Shown here: positions 42,317 through 50,566 of the stretch, one piece after another
Numbering within the stretch: position 1 is the stretch's first letter
Layout of the letters: each line of letters opens with the position of its first letter
Source: Longimicrobiales bacterium
GTDB lineage: Bacteria; Gemmatimonadota; Gemmatimonadetes; Longimicrobiales; Gaopeijiaceae
DNA length: 64,000 nt
Direction: 5' to 3'
Assembly: GCA_028284495.1 (NCBI GenBank)
Contig: JANQRP010000038.1
Coordinates: 88,877-152,876 of the forward strand
The notes under the pieces: generated by a model
Database searches by the model: none
What the model was told of the DNA's origin: nothing
The model's input: the letters and a program-made list of their open reading frames with translations, nothing else
Made by a program: the position numbers and the translations under genes

Positions 42317-43615
42317 ATGGCCGAACCGACGAAGATGCTCCGCGACCCACTCTGGAACACCATCCGTCTGTCGCCCGTGGCCCTCGCCATCGTCGATACA
42401 CCGGCCTTCCAGCGTCTGCGCTACATTCGCCAGCTCGGCTTCGCCCACCTCGTCTACCCGGGCGCCACGCATACCCGGTTCGATCATGCGCTCGGCGTCT
42501 ACCACCTGGCCCGCACCGCGCTGGATCGGCTGGGCGAGACGTCGAGGGCCCCCGACGAGGCGTGGCGGGACGCGGACCTGATCCCCTACGCGGCGCTCCT
42601 CCACGACATCGGTCACTACGCGTACTCGCACGCTCTCGAGGAGCTCGAGGCGGACCGGATTCCCGCCGACCACGAGGAGGTGAGCGGCCACTTCTTCCAG
42701 CTCGGGCCGATGCGCGAGGCACTGACCCCGCTCGGCGAGGGCGCCGTGGCCCGGCTCCACGATCTCATTCGCGGTCGGAGCAACCTCCCGCTCAGGGGGC
42801 TCGTCAGCGGAAGTCTCGACCTCGACAAGATGGAGTACCTCCGCCGGGACGCATACTTCTGCGGCGTTCCGTTCGGCGACGTGGACGTCGATCGCCTCCT
42901 GGCCGGGCTTCGACTCCTCGAGGATCCCGATACGGGGGAATGGGAGATCGGGGTTCACGAAAAGGCGATCGCGGCCCTCGAGTCACTCCTCTTCGCGAAG
43001 TACCAGATGTTCCGCAACGTCTACTGGCACCACGGCGTCCGCGCCGCCACCTGCCTGTACAAGCGGATCGTCGACGACGCGGTCGCGTCCGGGATCATCG
43101 ACTCGGACGAGCTGATCGGACCGACCGACGAGGAACTCCTCTACGAGATCGCGCGGCGGGCGCTCGAGGTGGACTCCGCCGTGGCCGACCGACTCTCGGC
43201 TCGGTGGATTCCCGCGCTCCGCAACCGGCGCCTGCCCAAGCGTGCGCTCGAGCTGACCGCCGCCGACCTCGAGGGCGCCACGCTGGCCCCCTGGATCCTC
43301 GGCGACGACGCGGACGAGCGCCGCAGGGTCGAGGACGAGCTCGCGCTCGGGCTCGGGCTTCACCCGGGCGAGGTGATGGTGGACTTCCCGGTGAAGTCTC
43401 GGATGTTCTCGCTCGACGTGCTCGTGCGTCGGAGGAGCGGGAGCGTCCAGCGACTTGGCGCCGAGGGGCTCAGGGGCGTGCTCGATCTCCCACGGGTGGG
43501 CGAGGAGCTCTACCGCACGGCGCGGGTGCTCCGGGTCTATACCTTCGAGCGTCGCGGTGTCGCTCCGTCGTACTGGACCGATCGGCTTCTGGAGCCCGCG
43601 CCCGCGTCGGGCTGA
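42317..43615 (+). CDS. HD-domain phosphohydrolase (dGTPase/SAMHD1-like)
   Basis: This 432-residue protein has the HD-superfamily metal motif: H in THTRFDHALGVYHLA, H-D in LLHDIGHYAYSHALE, and a later Asp in SGSLDLDKMEYLRRD. The phrase IRQLGFAHLVYPGATHTRF is characteristic of the COG1078 group related to dGTP triphosphohydrolases and SAMHD1. It likely hydrolyses a nucleotide triphosphate or related phosphoester in the cytoplasm. A leaderless promoter stands just upstream. Confidence 0.93.
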   Translation: MAEPTKMLRDPLWNTIRLSPVALAIVDTPAFQRLRYIRQLGFAHLVYPGATHTRFDHALGVYHLARTALDRLGETSRAPDEAWRDADLIPYAALLHDIGHYAYSHALEELEADRIPADHEEVSGHFFQLGPMREALTPLGEGAVARLHDLIRGRSNLPLRGLVSGSLDLDKMEYLRRDAYFCGVPFGDVDVDRLLAGLRLLEDPDTGEWEIGVHEKAIAALESLLFAKYQMFRNVYWHHGVRAATCLYKRIVDDAVASGIIDSDELIGPTDEELLYEIARRALEVDSAVADRLSARWIPALRNRRLPKRALELTAADLEGATLAPWILGDDADERRRVEDELALGLGLHPGEVMVDFPVKSRMFSLDVLVRRRSGSVQRLGAEGLRGVLDLPRVGEELYRTARVLRVYTFERRGVAPSYWTDRLLEPAPASG

Positions 43616-43736
43616 CCACGGGCCGGGTGCAGGGGGCCCGCAGCAAGTGGTCGAATCGATCGTTGCGCGGATCGGACGGCCCGCCGTATCGTGGGCGTCC
43701 CGCCCGAACAAACAGCGAAGAAACCAGATCCGGTCC

Positions 43737-44912
43737 GTGTCCGACCCCGATACCTCGTCCGCCTCGGCATCCAACGCCAGCGTCGGCCGCGAACCACCCC
43801 TCCGCGGCTGGGTCCGCGAGCATGCCGAGAACCGGCCGGGCGTCTACCGCATGTACGCGGCCGACGGCCGGATCCTCTACGTCGGGAAGTCGGTCCGCGT
43901 GCGGACGCGGCTGCTCTCGTACTTCCGCGCCGAGCCCGGCGAGAAGCCCGCGGAGCTGATCCGCGAGACCGCCCGCATCCGGTGGGACTACATCCCCGAC
44001 GAATTCGGATCGCTCGTGCGGGAGATGCGGCTCATCCAGCGTCGCCGACCGAAGTACAACGTCCAGCACAAGCGGAAGCGGGCCTACGCATTCGTGAAGA
44101 TCACCGCGGAGCGCGCGCCCCGCGTGCTCCCGGTGTCGGCGGTCTCGGACGACCGCGCGCTCTACTACGGTCCGTTCCCCCGGGTGGGTCGGGTCTCGCA
44201 GACCATCCGCGACCTCGCCCACTCGCTGGGTCTTCGCGACTGTGCCGGGGCGACGCCGATCCACTTCGCGGACCAGCTCGACATCTTCGGCTTGGCCGAC
44301 CGGACACCCCTCTGCATGCGCGCGGAGCTCGGTTCCTGCATGGGCCCCTGCGCCGGGCTCGTGTCGGCGCGGGACTATCTCCGACGCCTCGACGAGGCGC
44401 GCCGCTTCCTCGAGAACCGCAGTCGGACCCCGCTTCACCGCATCCAGGCGCGCATGGAGGAGGCCGCAGGTCGCCTCGATTTCGAGTACGCCGCCATTCT
44501 ACGGGACCGACTCGAGCGACTCCGCATCTTCCAGGAGGAACTCACGGCGTTCCGAGGGCACGTCGAGAGTCTCCGGTTCATCTACCGTGCCCGCGGGCAC
44601 GGCGGTCGGGACCGCCTCTACCTGATCCGCGCCGGTCGGATTCGGGACCACCTGCCCGTCCCGGCCGGCCTGGACGCGATGGCGAGGGCCCGCGCTCGGA
44701 TCGCCGACGCCTTCGAGGGTCCCGACCCGGGTCCGGGCGCACTGTCGGCTCACGACGCCGCCGAGGTTCTGCTCGTCGCGCGGTACTTCAGACTCCGACA
44801 GGAGGAGCTGGTCAGGACGCTGAAGCCTGAGTCGGTCCTCGCCCTCCTCCGGCGAGAGTTGACGCCGGCCGCGGACTCGATCTTCGACGTGGAGCCGGTG
44901 GAAGCAGCCTGA
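43737..44912 (+). CDS. Cho/UvrC-like GIY-YIG nuclease with UVR domain
   Basis: This 391-residue protein has an N-terminal GIY-YIG domain (GVYRMYAADGRILYVGKSVRVRT-type motif; Tyr and Arg residues present) and a Cys-containing middle (LCMRAELGSCMGPCAG). A UVR helix pair (RIQARMEEAAGRLDFEYAAI) follows. The C-terminal RNase H-like endonuclease and HhH domains of true UvrC (~600 residues) are absent. It therefore resembles Cho, which makes the 3' incision in excision repair, but keeps the UvrB-binding motif that Cho lacks. GTG start at 43737. Confidence 0.88.
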   Translation: MSDPDTSSASASNASVGREPPLRGWVREHAENRPGVYRMYAADGRILYVGKSVRVRTRLLSYFRAEPGEKPAELIRETARIRWDYIPDEFGSLVREMRLIQRRRPKYNVQHKRKRAYAFVKITAERAPRVLPVSAVSDDRALYYGPFPRVGRVSQTIRDLAHSLGLRDCAGATPIHFADQLDIFGLADRTPLCMRAELGSCMGPCAGLVSARDYLRRLDEARRFLENRSRTPLHRIQARMEEAAGRLDFEYAAILRDRLERLRIFQEELTAFRGHVESLRFIYRARGHGGRDRLYLIRAGRIRDHLPVPAGLDAMARARARIADAFEGPDPGPGALSAHDAAEVLLVARYFRLRQEELVRTLKPESVLALLRRELTPAADSIFDVEPVEAA

Positions 44913-44977
44913 GGTCGGTCCCGGGACTCGTCACGACCGACAGAGTTCGGGGCCGATCGTGGGGGTGGGGTCGGCGG

Positions 44978-45460
44978 TCAGCGACGATCCCAGTCCCAGA
45001 TCCCGTATCGCACGTCCTTCGGAACGGGATGGCCGACCTGCTTCAGGGTCAGGACGATGCTCCCGCGGTGATGGCTCTCGTGCGCCACGAAGTAGGCGAG
45101 CGTCGCGGCGAGGCCCTTCCGGAAGCCTCGTCGTTTCGGAGCGCCCGCTGCCACGTCCGCGAGGAAGGTGGCCACCCGATCCTCCGATGTCTCGAGCGCC
45201 CGAATCACCTCGTCCTTCGAGGGCGTCCGGGACGGAGCATCCTTCGAGGCGAACTTTCGCAAGCCTTCCGCGAGGTCCTTCGCGCGCTTCTCCAGATGGT
45301 AAAACCGCACGTCGTGCAGGTGGGCGAACTGCCGGCCCACGTCGCGCCCGCCCCGCGCGGAGAGTGTCGCGGTCCACCCCTCGTCCGGCACGGCGTCGAT
45401 GAGCATCCGGTTGATCCGCCCGTTCGTGCGCCAGGCCTCGACGACTTCGGCTGCGTCCAC
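44978..45460 (-). CDS. DinB-family protein
   Basis: This 160-residue four-helix-bundle protein has the three conserved histidines of the DinB/YfiT metal site, in QFAHLHDVRFYH and HESHHRGSIV. DinB proteins include thiol-dependent transferases; the substrate here is unknown. It starts at a GTG 36 nt after the EVE-domain gene, so both are probably one transcript. The end of the protein (YGIWDWDRR) is near a weak inverted repeat that may separate it from the convergent nuclease gene. Confidence 0.85.
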   Translation of the reverse strand: MDAAEVVEAWRTNGRINRMLIDAVPDEGWTATLSARGGRDVGRQFAHLHDVRFYHLEKRAKDLAEGLRKFASKDAPSRTPSKDEVIRALETSEDRVATFLADVAAGAPKRRGFRKGLAATLAYFVAHESHHRGSIVLTLKQVGHPVPKDVRYGIWDWDRR

Positions 45461-45496
45461 CAGTGCCTCCCGGATCGGACCGCGGAAACCCGGCGG

Positions 45497-45967
45497 TCAG
45501 GCCTCCAACTCGGCCCCCGCCATGCTCAGGATACGTTCGAACTCCTTCTTCTGCACCGGCTGGACGGAGAGCCGGGAGTTGTTCACCAGGACCATGTCGG
45601 AGAGGGTCTTCATCTCCTTCACCTCGGGAAGCCCGACCTGCCGGTCGAACTTCTGAACGAACTCGACGTCGACGAGCCACCACCGCGGATCGTCCTCGTC
45701 CGACTTCTCGTCGAAGTATCGGTTCTTCGGATCGAACTGCGTCGGATCCGGATACGCTTCACGAACGACCCTCGCCACCCCCACCACGGCCGAGGGCGTC
45801 TGGCGTGAGTGGTAGTAGAGCACGAGGTCGCCCTCGGCCATCTCCTGCATGTTGTTCCGCGCCTGGTAGTTGCGGATACCGTCCCACATCGTCCGACCGT
45901 CCTTCCGGAGATCGTCGATGGAGTAGACGTCGGCCTCGGACTTCATGAGCCAGTACCTGGTCGCCAT
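45497..45967 (-). CDS. EVE-domain protein (PUA-like, modified-base reader type)
   Basis: This 156-residue protein starts MATRYWLMKSEADVYSIDDL and has GIRNYQARNNMQEM, DLVLYYHS and GVARVVREAYPDP, the EVE pattern. Family members bind modified nucleobases such as methylcytosine derivatives. The ATG at 45967 is chosen because the longer frame adds ~44 Arg/Pro-rich residues that overlap the divergent promoter region. The gene is followed by a DinB-family gene. No restriction or methylase gene is nearby. Confidence 0.88.
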   Translation of the reverse strand: MATRYWLMKSEADVYSIDDLRKDGRTMWDGIRNYQARNNMQEMAEGDLVLYYHSRQTPSAVVGVARVVREAYPDPTQFDPKNRYFDEKSDEDDPRWWLVDVEFVQKFDRQVGLPEVKEMKTLSDMVLVNNSRLSVQPVQKKEFERILSMAGAELEA

Positions 45968-46101
45968 GGATCGGTGGTTCGGGGGGAGCCGCGCACAACG
46001 GCCCGGGGATCGCGTCTCGGTGTGCCGATGGACATACCAGTGAGGACGGGGGCGGGTCCATGTCGCCCTGGGACAGATCGCGGCTCGGCGTTGAACCATC
46101 C

Positions 46102-46157
46102 TTGCGCGGGATCCGCTACCGGGTACATACTGTATTGGTCTATCGATACACTATAAC
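46102..46157 (+). promoter_or_regulatory. Promoter and operator candidate of the GntR-ABC operon
   Basis: TTGCGC (46102-46107) and TACATA (46124-46129) are spaced by 16 bp. An imperfect palindrome, tgtattggtctatcgataca at 46131-46150 (TGTAT…ATACA), covers the expected transcription start. An alternative -10, TATAAC, is at 46152-46157. This fits autorepression by the GntR protein encoded at 46182. Confidence 0.5.
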
Positions 46158-46181
46158 ACTCATACACCCACGGCCCCGCCC

Positions 46182-46583
46182 TTGTTCGACGGAATCGATC
46201 CCCGTGCTCCGACGCCGATCTACGAGCAGATCGCCGCACGCGTTCGCGTGGCGGTGGCCTCGGGTCAGTTGAGCGCCGGAGACGCACTCCCGTCCGTCCG
46301 CTCGCTCGCCGGCGAGCTCCGCATCAACCCGGCGACCGTCGCGCAGGCGTACCGCGCGCTCGAGGCCGACGGGTTCGTCGAGAAGCGGCACGGTCAGGGC
46401 ACCTTCATCAACGAGCTGCCGGTGATGACACGAGAGGACGAGCGCAGACGTCGCTCCATCGAGATCGCCCGGGCCGCCCTGGCAGAGGCCGCCCGACTCG
46501 GGCTGACGGGCGACGAGGTCCTCGACGCCGTGGCCGACGAGGTCCGTTCCGACCGGTCCGCCGCCTCGGAGGTACCGTCGTGA
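46182..46583 (+). CDS. GntR-family transcriptional regulator, YtrA subfamily
   Basis: This 133-residue protein consists of a winged helix-turn-helix (PIYEQIAARVRVAVASGQ; LPSVRSLAGELRINPATVAQ; EADGFVEKRHGQGTFI) plus a short helical dimerisation tail (~85-125) and no effector domain. This is the YtrA type, which normally represses an adjacent ABC transporter. It starts with TTG at 46182; no better start exists and the protein begins MFDGIDPRAPTPIYEQ as in the family. It overlaps the ABC ATPase gene by GTGA. Confidence 0.9.
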   Translation: MFDGIDPRAPTPIYEQIAARVRVAVASGQLSAGDALPSVRSLAGELRINPATVAQAYRALEADGFVEKRHGQGTFINELPVMTREDERRRRSIEIARAALAEAARLGLTGDEVLDAVADEVRSDRSAASEVPS

Positions 46584-47497
46584 GCCATGCGATTGAACTG
46601 GACGACCTCACGTGGCGCTCGGGGGGCGAGTTCACACTCGACCGCCTGTCGATCCGGGTGCCACAGGGGTCCATCTACGGGTTCCTCGGACCCAACGGGG
46701 CGGGCAAGTCGACGACCATTCGCCTCCTCATGGGGATGATGAGGCCGCACGGCGGCAGGATCCGGATGCTCGACGGTCGAGTGCCTCGCGACCTTCCGGA
46801 TGTGCTGCAGCGGGTCGGGTACGTCCCCGAGCGGCCACACCTCTTTCCCCAGCTGACCGTCAAGGAGGCGATCGACTATCACGCCGCCTTCTACCGAAGC
46901 TGGGATGCGCTCTGGGCTACCGAACTCGTGGAGCGCCTCGATCTTCGACCGGATCAGCGCATCAGACGGATGTCGAAGGGGCAGACGGGCAAGCTGATGA
47001 TCCTCCTGGCCCTCGCGGTGCGCCCGTATCTCCTCGTTCTGGACGAACCGACGGACGGTCTCGATCCGGTCATCCGGCGTGACATCATGACCACGGTTCT
47101 CGACTACGTGGCCGAAACGGAGGCCACGATCTTCATCTCCTCGCACCTGGTCCACGAGCTCGAGCGGTTCTGCGACTGGGTCGGCGTGGTGGACGACGGG
47201 CGGCTCATCACCGAGCTGCCCGTCCAGGATTTCAAGAACGGGATCAAGCGCCTGCGGCTCGAGAACGCGTCCGACGCTCTGCTGCAGCGGCCACCGTTCT
47301 CACTGCTCGATCGGCTGCCCGCCAACGGCATCCGATCGTGCGAGGAGTGGGTGGTGCAGGGGTGGGAGCAGCCGCATCGGCAGCTTCTCGAGCGGGAGGG
47401 AGTCATGGTGCGCGAAGTCGTCGATCTCGACCTCGAGGAGGGCTTCGTCGAGCTCCTCCGATCGACTCGACTTCAGCGCGCGAGGGAGGATCGATAG
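46580..47497 (+). CDS. ABC transporter ATPase (YtrB/CcmA type)
   Basis: This 305-residue protein has Walker A GPNGAGKST and Walker B LLVLDEPTDGLD, but the signature region reads RMSKGQTGK, a variant of LSGGQ seen in YtrB-type subunits. The H-loop is FISSHLV. A C-terminal ~80-residue domain follows (DFKNGIKRLRLENA…). It energises an efflux or envelope function with the membrane protein encoded directly after it. GTG start overlapping the regulator stop; the following ATG abuts the stop. Confidence 0.9.
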   Translation: MSHAIELDDLTWRSGGEFTLDRLSIRVPQGSIYGFLGPNGAGKSTTIRLLMGMMRPHGGRIRMLDGRVPRDLPDVLQRVGYVPERPHLFPQLTVKEAIDYHAAFYRSWDALWATELVERLDLRPDQRIRRMSKGQTGKLMILLALAVRPYLLVLDEPTDGLDPVIRRDIMTTVLDYVAETEATIFISSHLVHELERFCDWVGVVDDGRLITELPVQDFKNGIKRLRLENASDALLQRPPFSLLDRLPANGIRSCEEWVVQGWEQPHRQLLEREGVMVREVVDLDLEEGFVELLRSTRLQRAREDR

Positions 47498-48190
47498 ATG
47501 GGAATCCAGATGCTCAAGCTGCACTGGCGCGCGGCGAGATGGCCCATGCTGCCGGTGCTGGTGGCTGCCTTCGGTCTCCCGCTCATGGCGGGGTCGGCGG
47601 CATGGGGCGCCACGTACTCGGTAGACCATCTCTCGGCGAGCGGTGCAGTCGCCGTGACCGACGGTGCCGCGGTCTTCGGACTCACGTTCGCCATCGTTGC
47701 GGCGATCGCCGGCTCGATCCTCGGCATCTCGGCGTGGAGCTGGGATCACCGACAGGACCACGTGTATGCGCTGTCTCTTCCGGTCCCCAGGTGGAAGTAC
47801 TCCGCGCTCAAGTTCGGAGGCGGCACGATCCTGGTCGGCGCGACCACCGCGCTGTTCGCGCTCGGAGCGACGACGTCCTCCCTCCTGGCCAATCTTCCGG
47901 CAGGGCTTCGCGCGTACCCTGGTGCGCTCTCGCTTCACTTCCTCATCGCGACGCAGACCGCCTTCGCGCTTCTCTTCGCCCTCGCTTCCGGCACGATGCG
48001 CACCGCCACCATCGTCCTGGGATGCGTGATGGGCCTTGCGATCTTCGGCGTGCCCCTGCTCGACTTCCTCGGCAACTTCTGGTCGCCGCTCGGCGACTTC
48101 GACCTGGTGCGGTTCGCCTACGCCACCCTCGTGGAGAACGACGGTCCGCTGTCGATCTTCGCCGGAAACTGGATGCTGTTCGATGTCTGA
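47498..48190 (+). CDS. ABC-2-type membrane subunit
   Basis: This 230-residue protein has about six membrane helices (15-38, 55-85, 105-135, 145-170, 175-195, plus a weaker final one). A cytoplasmic loop with WDHRQDHVYALSLPVPRWKYSALKF is like the region between helices 2 and 3 of ABC-2 permeases. It starts immediately after the ATPase gene and overlaps the next gene by 8 nt. The end is short, so it is likely to need a partner, possibly the two exported proteins encoded downstream. Confidence 0.8.
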   Translation: MGIQMLKLHWRAARWPMLPVLVAAFGLPLMAGSAAWGATYSVDHLSASGAVAVTDGAAVFGLTFAIVAAIAGSILGISAWSWDHRQDHVYALSLPVPRWKYSALKFGGGTILVGATTALFALGATTSSLLANLPAGLRAYPGALSLHFLIATQTAFALLFALASGTMRTATIVLGCVMGLAIFGVPLLDFLGNFWSPLGDFDLVRFAYATLVENDGPLSIFAGNWMLFDV

Positions 48191-49364
48191 CGGGGCCGGC
48201 CGGTGGTGGTCGTGGGCCCTCATCTCGTGGGCCGTTCTGGCGTCCGGACTGGAGGGTCAGGTGCCTTCGGCGAGTAACTACCTGCTCTCACCGGACGAGC
48301 GGGCGCGGCTCGAGGCCGACCTCGCGGATGTCGAGGCCCGCCTCGCCGAGGTCCAGGCCCTGGAGTTCGAGATGCGCGAGGCGGCGACCCTTCGACCCGG
48401 CAACGTCGGACCCGATCACGTCCGCCGTGACGTCGGCCCGGTCGAGATCCGGGGCCCGCGTCACCTGTTGCCGGCCGCGGCGGGCGCCGCGACGCATGCG
48501 CTCGGGCAGTTCCGCGGATTGAGCGACGCCGACGGAGCTCTGACGGCGCTACGCATCGACATCCATGACGCCGGGGAGGTCGAGAGCCTGGCCCCGCCCT
48601 ACGCCGGCGGCTCCGGGACCGCCGTCCTGGTGGCGACCGCCGAAGACGTCCGGGCGCTGGTCGACCACGCCGTGCGGCGGCACGTACTCGAGGCGATCCC
48701 CCAGCCGCTCGTCCCATGGTCCGGGGGATGGGGGTGGGACTCGGCGTTCCGACCGGACGACGGGGTCCGTCTGATGGTGCAGTCGACGAATCGCGACGGC
48801 ATCGCCTGTCTTCAGCGCCGCGACCTCGAGGCGTGCGCCGGCTACCTCGCCCTCTCCTATGACGGATCGACCGAGTCCAAGCTGGCGCTGCTGGAGTACC
48901 ACTACCCCGCGAGTGCCTTCCTCCCACCGACGCCCGTGAGCGAGACGCCCCGGACCGATGATCTCCTGGGCCGATGCGTGTTCGAGCAGCGTCGGAGGGG
49001 AACCCCCGACGCCAGAGGCACCTGTCTCGCGGACCTCGCCTCCCGGGAGTACGCGACGCTGGGTCTGCTGCCTTCCCATCCGTCGGCCCGAGCGTCACTC
49101 GTGGCGCACGCGCTCCAGCTCGGCGGTGATGGCGCCCTGACGCGCCTCATGCGACGTCCGGATGGCGGCTCCGTCGGCGCACACCTCGCCGTTGTCGCGG
49201 GCACGTCCGAGGCCGAACTCGTCAGATCGTGGCAGGAGGACGTCTCGGGCCGAACCGGCGTCTTCCGCTCCGAGGGTGGCGAGCGGCCGGGGCCGGCGTC
49301 TCTCTTCTGGGCCGGCGGCCTGGCGCTGCTCGCTCTGCGGTCCACCCGTTGGAGGCTCGGCTGA
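48183..49364 (+). CDS. Exported protein of unknown function in the GntR-ABC operon (first of two)
   Basis: This 393-residue protein has an N-terminal hydrophobic segment (WSWALISWAVLASGLEGQ). A short coiled-coil stretch (ARLEADLADVEARLAEVQAL) and a large extracytoplasmic domain follow, and a C-terminal membrane helix (SLFWAGGLALLAL) ends it. The domain holds a cysteine pair (CLQRRDLEAC) and two more cysteines later. The layout, including the terminal helix and the Cys-x(7-8)-Cys element, is repeated in the next gene, so they may be distant paralogues. I recognise no family. The ATG at 48183 overlaps the membrane-subunit gene by 8 nt. Confidence 0.75.
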   Translation: MSDGAGRWWSWALISWAVLASGLEGQVPSASNYLLSPDERARLEADLADVEARLAEVQALEFEMREAATLRPGNVGPDHVRRDVGPVEIRGPRHLLPAAAGAATHALGQFRGLSDADGALTALRIDIHDAGEVESLAPPYAGGSGTAVLVATAEDVRALVDHAVRRHVLEAIPQPLVPWSGGWGWDSAFRPDDGVRLMVQSTNRDGIACLQRRDLEACAGYLALSYDGSTESKLALLEYHYPASAFLPPTPVSETPRTDDLLGRCVFEQRRRGTPDARGTCLADLASREYATLGLLPSHPSARASLVAHALQLGGDGALTRLMRRPDGGSVGAHLAVVAGTSEAELVRSWQEDVSGRTGVFRSEGGERPGPASLFWAGGLALLALRSTRWRLG

Positions 49365-50566
49365 TGCCGATGCGCTCAATCCTGCGAGCGGCCGTGAGCG
49401 GCTGGTCGGTCGCGTTCGTGCTCGGGCTGTTCTCGATGGTCACCCTCGTCGTGAGACTGAGCGGAGCCGACGCAGGCCGCGTCGAGGAACGGACGGTCCG
49501 TCCGCTCGTCGAGGCCCGATCCGCGGCATTCCGGGAAGGGAGTGACATCGCGACGCGACTGTTCATGGACGAGTTCGTGCGTACGGTGGCCCCCGCGGTG
49601 GTGGCCGAACACGCTGCGGGACGCGGGCCGAGCATGAGCTGGCCCGAGCAGATGGATCCGGGAGCGGCGGGTCGCGATTCGATCGAGTCTGCGCTCCGCC
49701 AGGTCGACCTGCGGCGGCAGACGTCTCGCGGGATCGCCGTGGGTCTCCATGTGGTGGAGTACGGCGCGAGGTTTCAGCCGTCGCTCCGCGGCAGTGCTCT
49801 CCTGGGAGAGCACGACGGCGTCCCCTACTGCGTTGCGATCGATCACGTCCCTGATCTCGAGGCCCGGGTCGCGGAGTTCGGCGACCGTGCGATTCCGCTC
49901 AACGGGTTTCTGTCGGCTGCGAGACGCCGACATGCCCAGCCCGATGCCGCAGCGGACCTCGCGCACCCTCTCCGTAGCGACCTGCTGGACGGATGTACGT
50001 TCCCCCACCGGTTCGGCATGCCGGGCCACCACGTGCGGGCCTGGATCGCTGGCCGTGGCGTCGGCAGGGTGGAGGCCCTGCTTCGCAGCCCATCGCTCGC
50101 GTCGATGAAGGAGCTGCGCTTCGCCGATGGCGTGGAGCTCGACGTGCTCCTGAGGGGGGGCTACGACTTCGGGTCCCGTCTGCTCCGCGCCTGCCGCTCC
50201 GGGAACCGGGCGGAGTGCCAGCGTCTGATCCTCCCCGACGGTGCGGCGCCCGGGTCGGGTCGATCCGATACCGGTATTTCGGTGGTCACCGGCTTCCACG
50301 ACGTGCTGCTGGGCCACCTCGAGAGTCGATTCGGACCGGAGGCGTTCGAGGCTTTCTGGGCGTCGGATGAACCAATCGACGTGGCGTTCCGGACCGCCTT
50401 CGGGGTCCACCCGGCCGACTTCGTGCAGGCGCACGCGACCCGTGTGGGCGGCGAGCTCCGTGCCGGACCCCTGCCGGGATGGGCGACCCTCGGAGCGGCC
50501 CTCCTCCTGATGGTGGGGGCGCTCGCGATCGGCACGCGATCGGCGCTACGCCGATGTCTCGCATGA
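49364..50566 (+). CDS. Exported protein of unknown function in the GntR-ABC operon (second of two)
   Basis: This 400-residue protein has an N-terminal membrane helix (~10-30), a ~320-residue extracytoplasmic domain and a C-terminal helix (LGAALLLMVGALAIG). Features are VGLHVVEYGARFQPSLRGSA, a CRSGNRAEC pair, and a C-terminal FEAFWASDEPIDVAFRTAFG followed by HPADFVQ that resembles the tail of some exported peptidase-like domains, without a visible HExxH. Its start overlaps the previous stop by one base and its stop overlaps the next gene (ATGA). Function unknown. Confidence 0.75.
   Translation: MPMRSILRAAVSGWSVAFVLGLFSMVTLVVRLSGADAGRVEERTVRPLVEARSAAFREGSDIATRLFMDEFVRTVAPAVVAEHAAGRGPSMSWPEQMDPGAAGRDSIESALRQVDLRRQTSRGIAVGLHVVEYGARFQPSLRGSALLGEHDGVPYCVAIDHVPDLEARVAEFGDRAIPLNGFLSAARRRHAQPDAAADLAHPLRSDLLDGCTFPHRFGMPGHHVRAWIAGRGVGRVEALLRSPSLASMKELRFADGVELDVLLRGGYDFGSRLLRACRSGNRAECQRLILPDGAAPGSGRSDTGISVVTGFHDVLLGHLESRFGPEAFEAFWASDEPIDVAFRTAFGVHPADFVQAHATRVGGELRAGPLPGWATLGAALLLMVGALAIGTRSALRRCLA

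Noticed and set aside
44931..46099. EVE-domain plus DinB genes as part of a defence island
   Set aside because: No restriction, methylase, toxin or CRISPR genes are nearby; both are common single genes.
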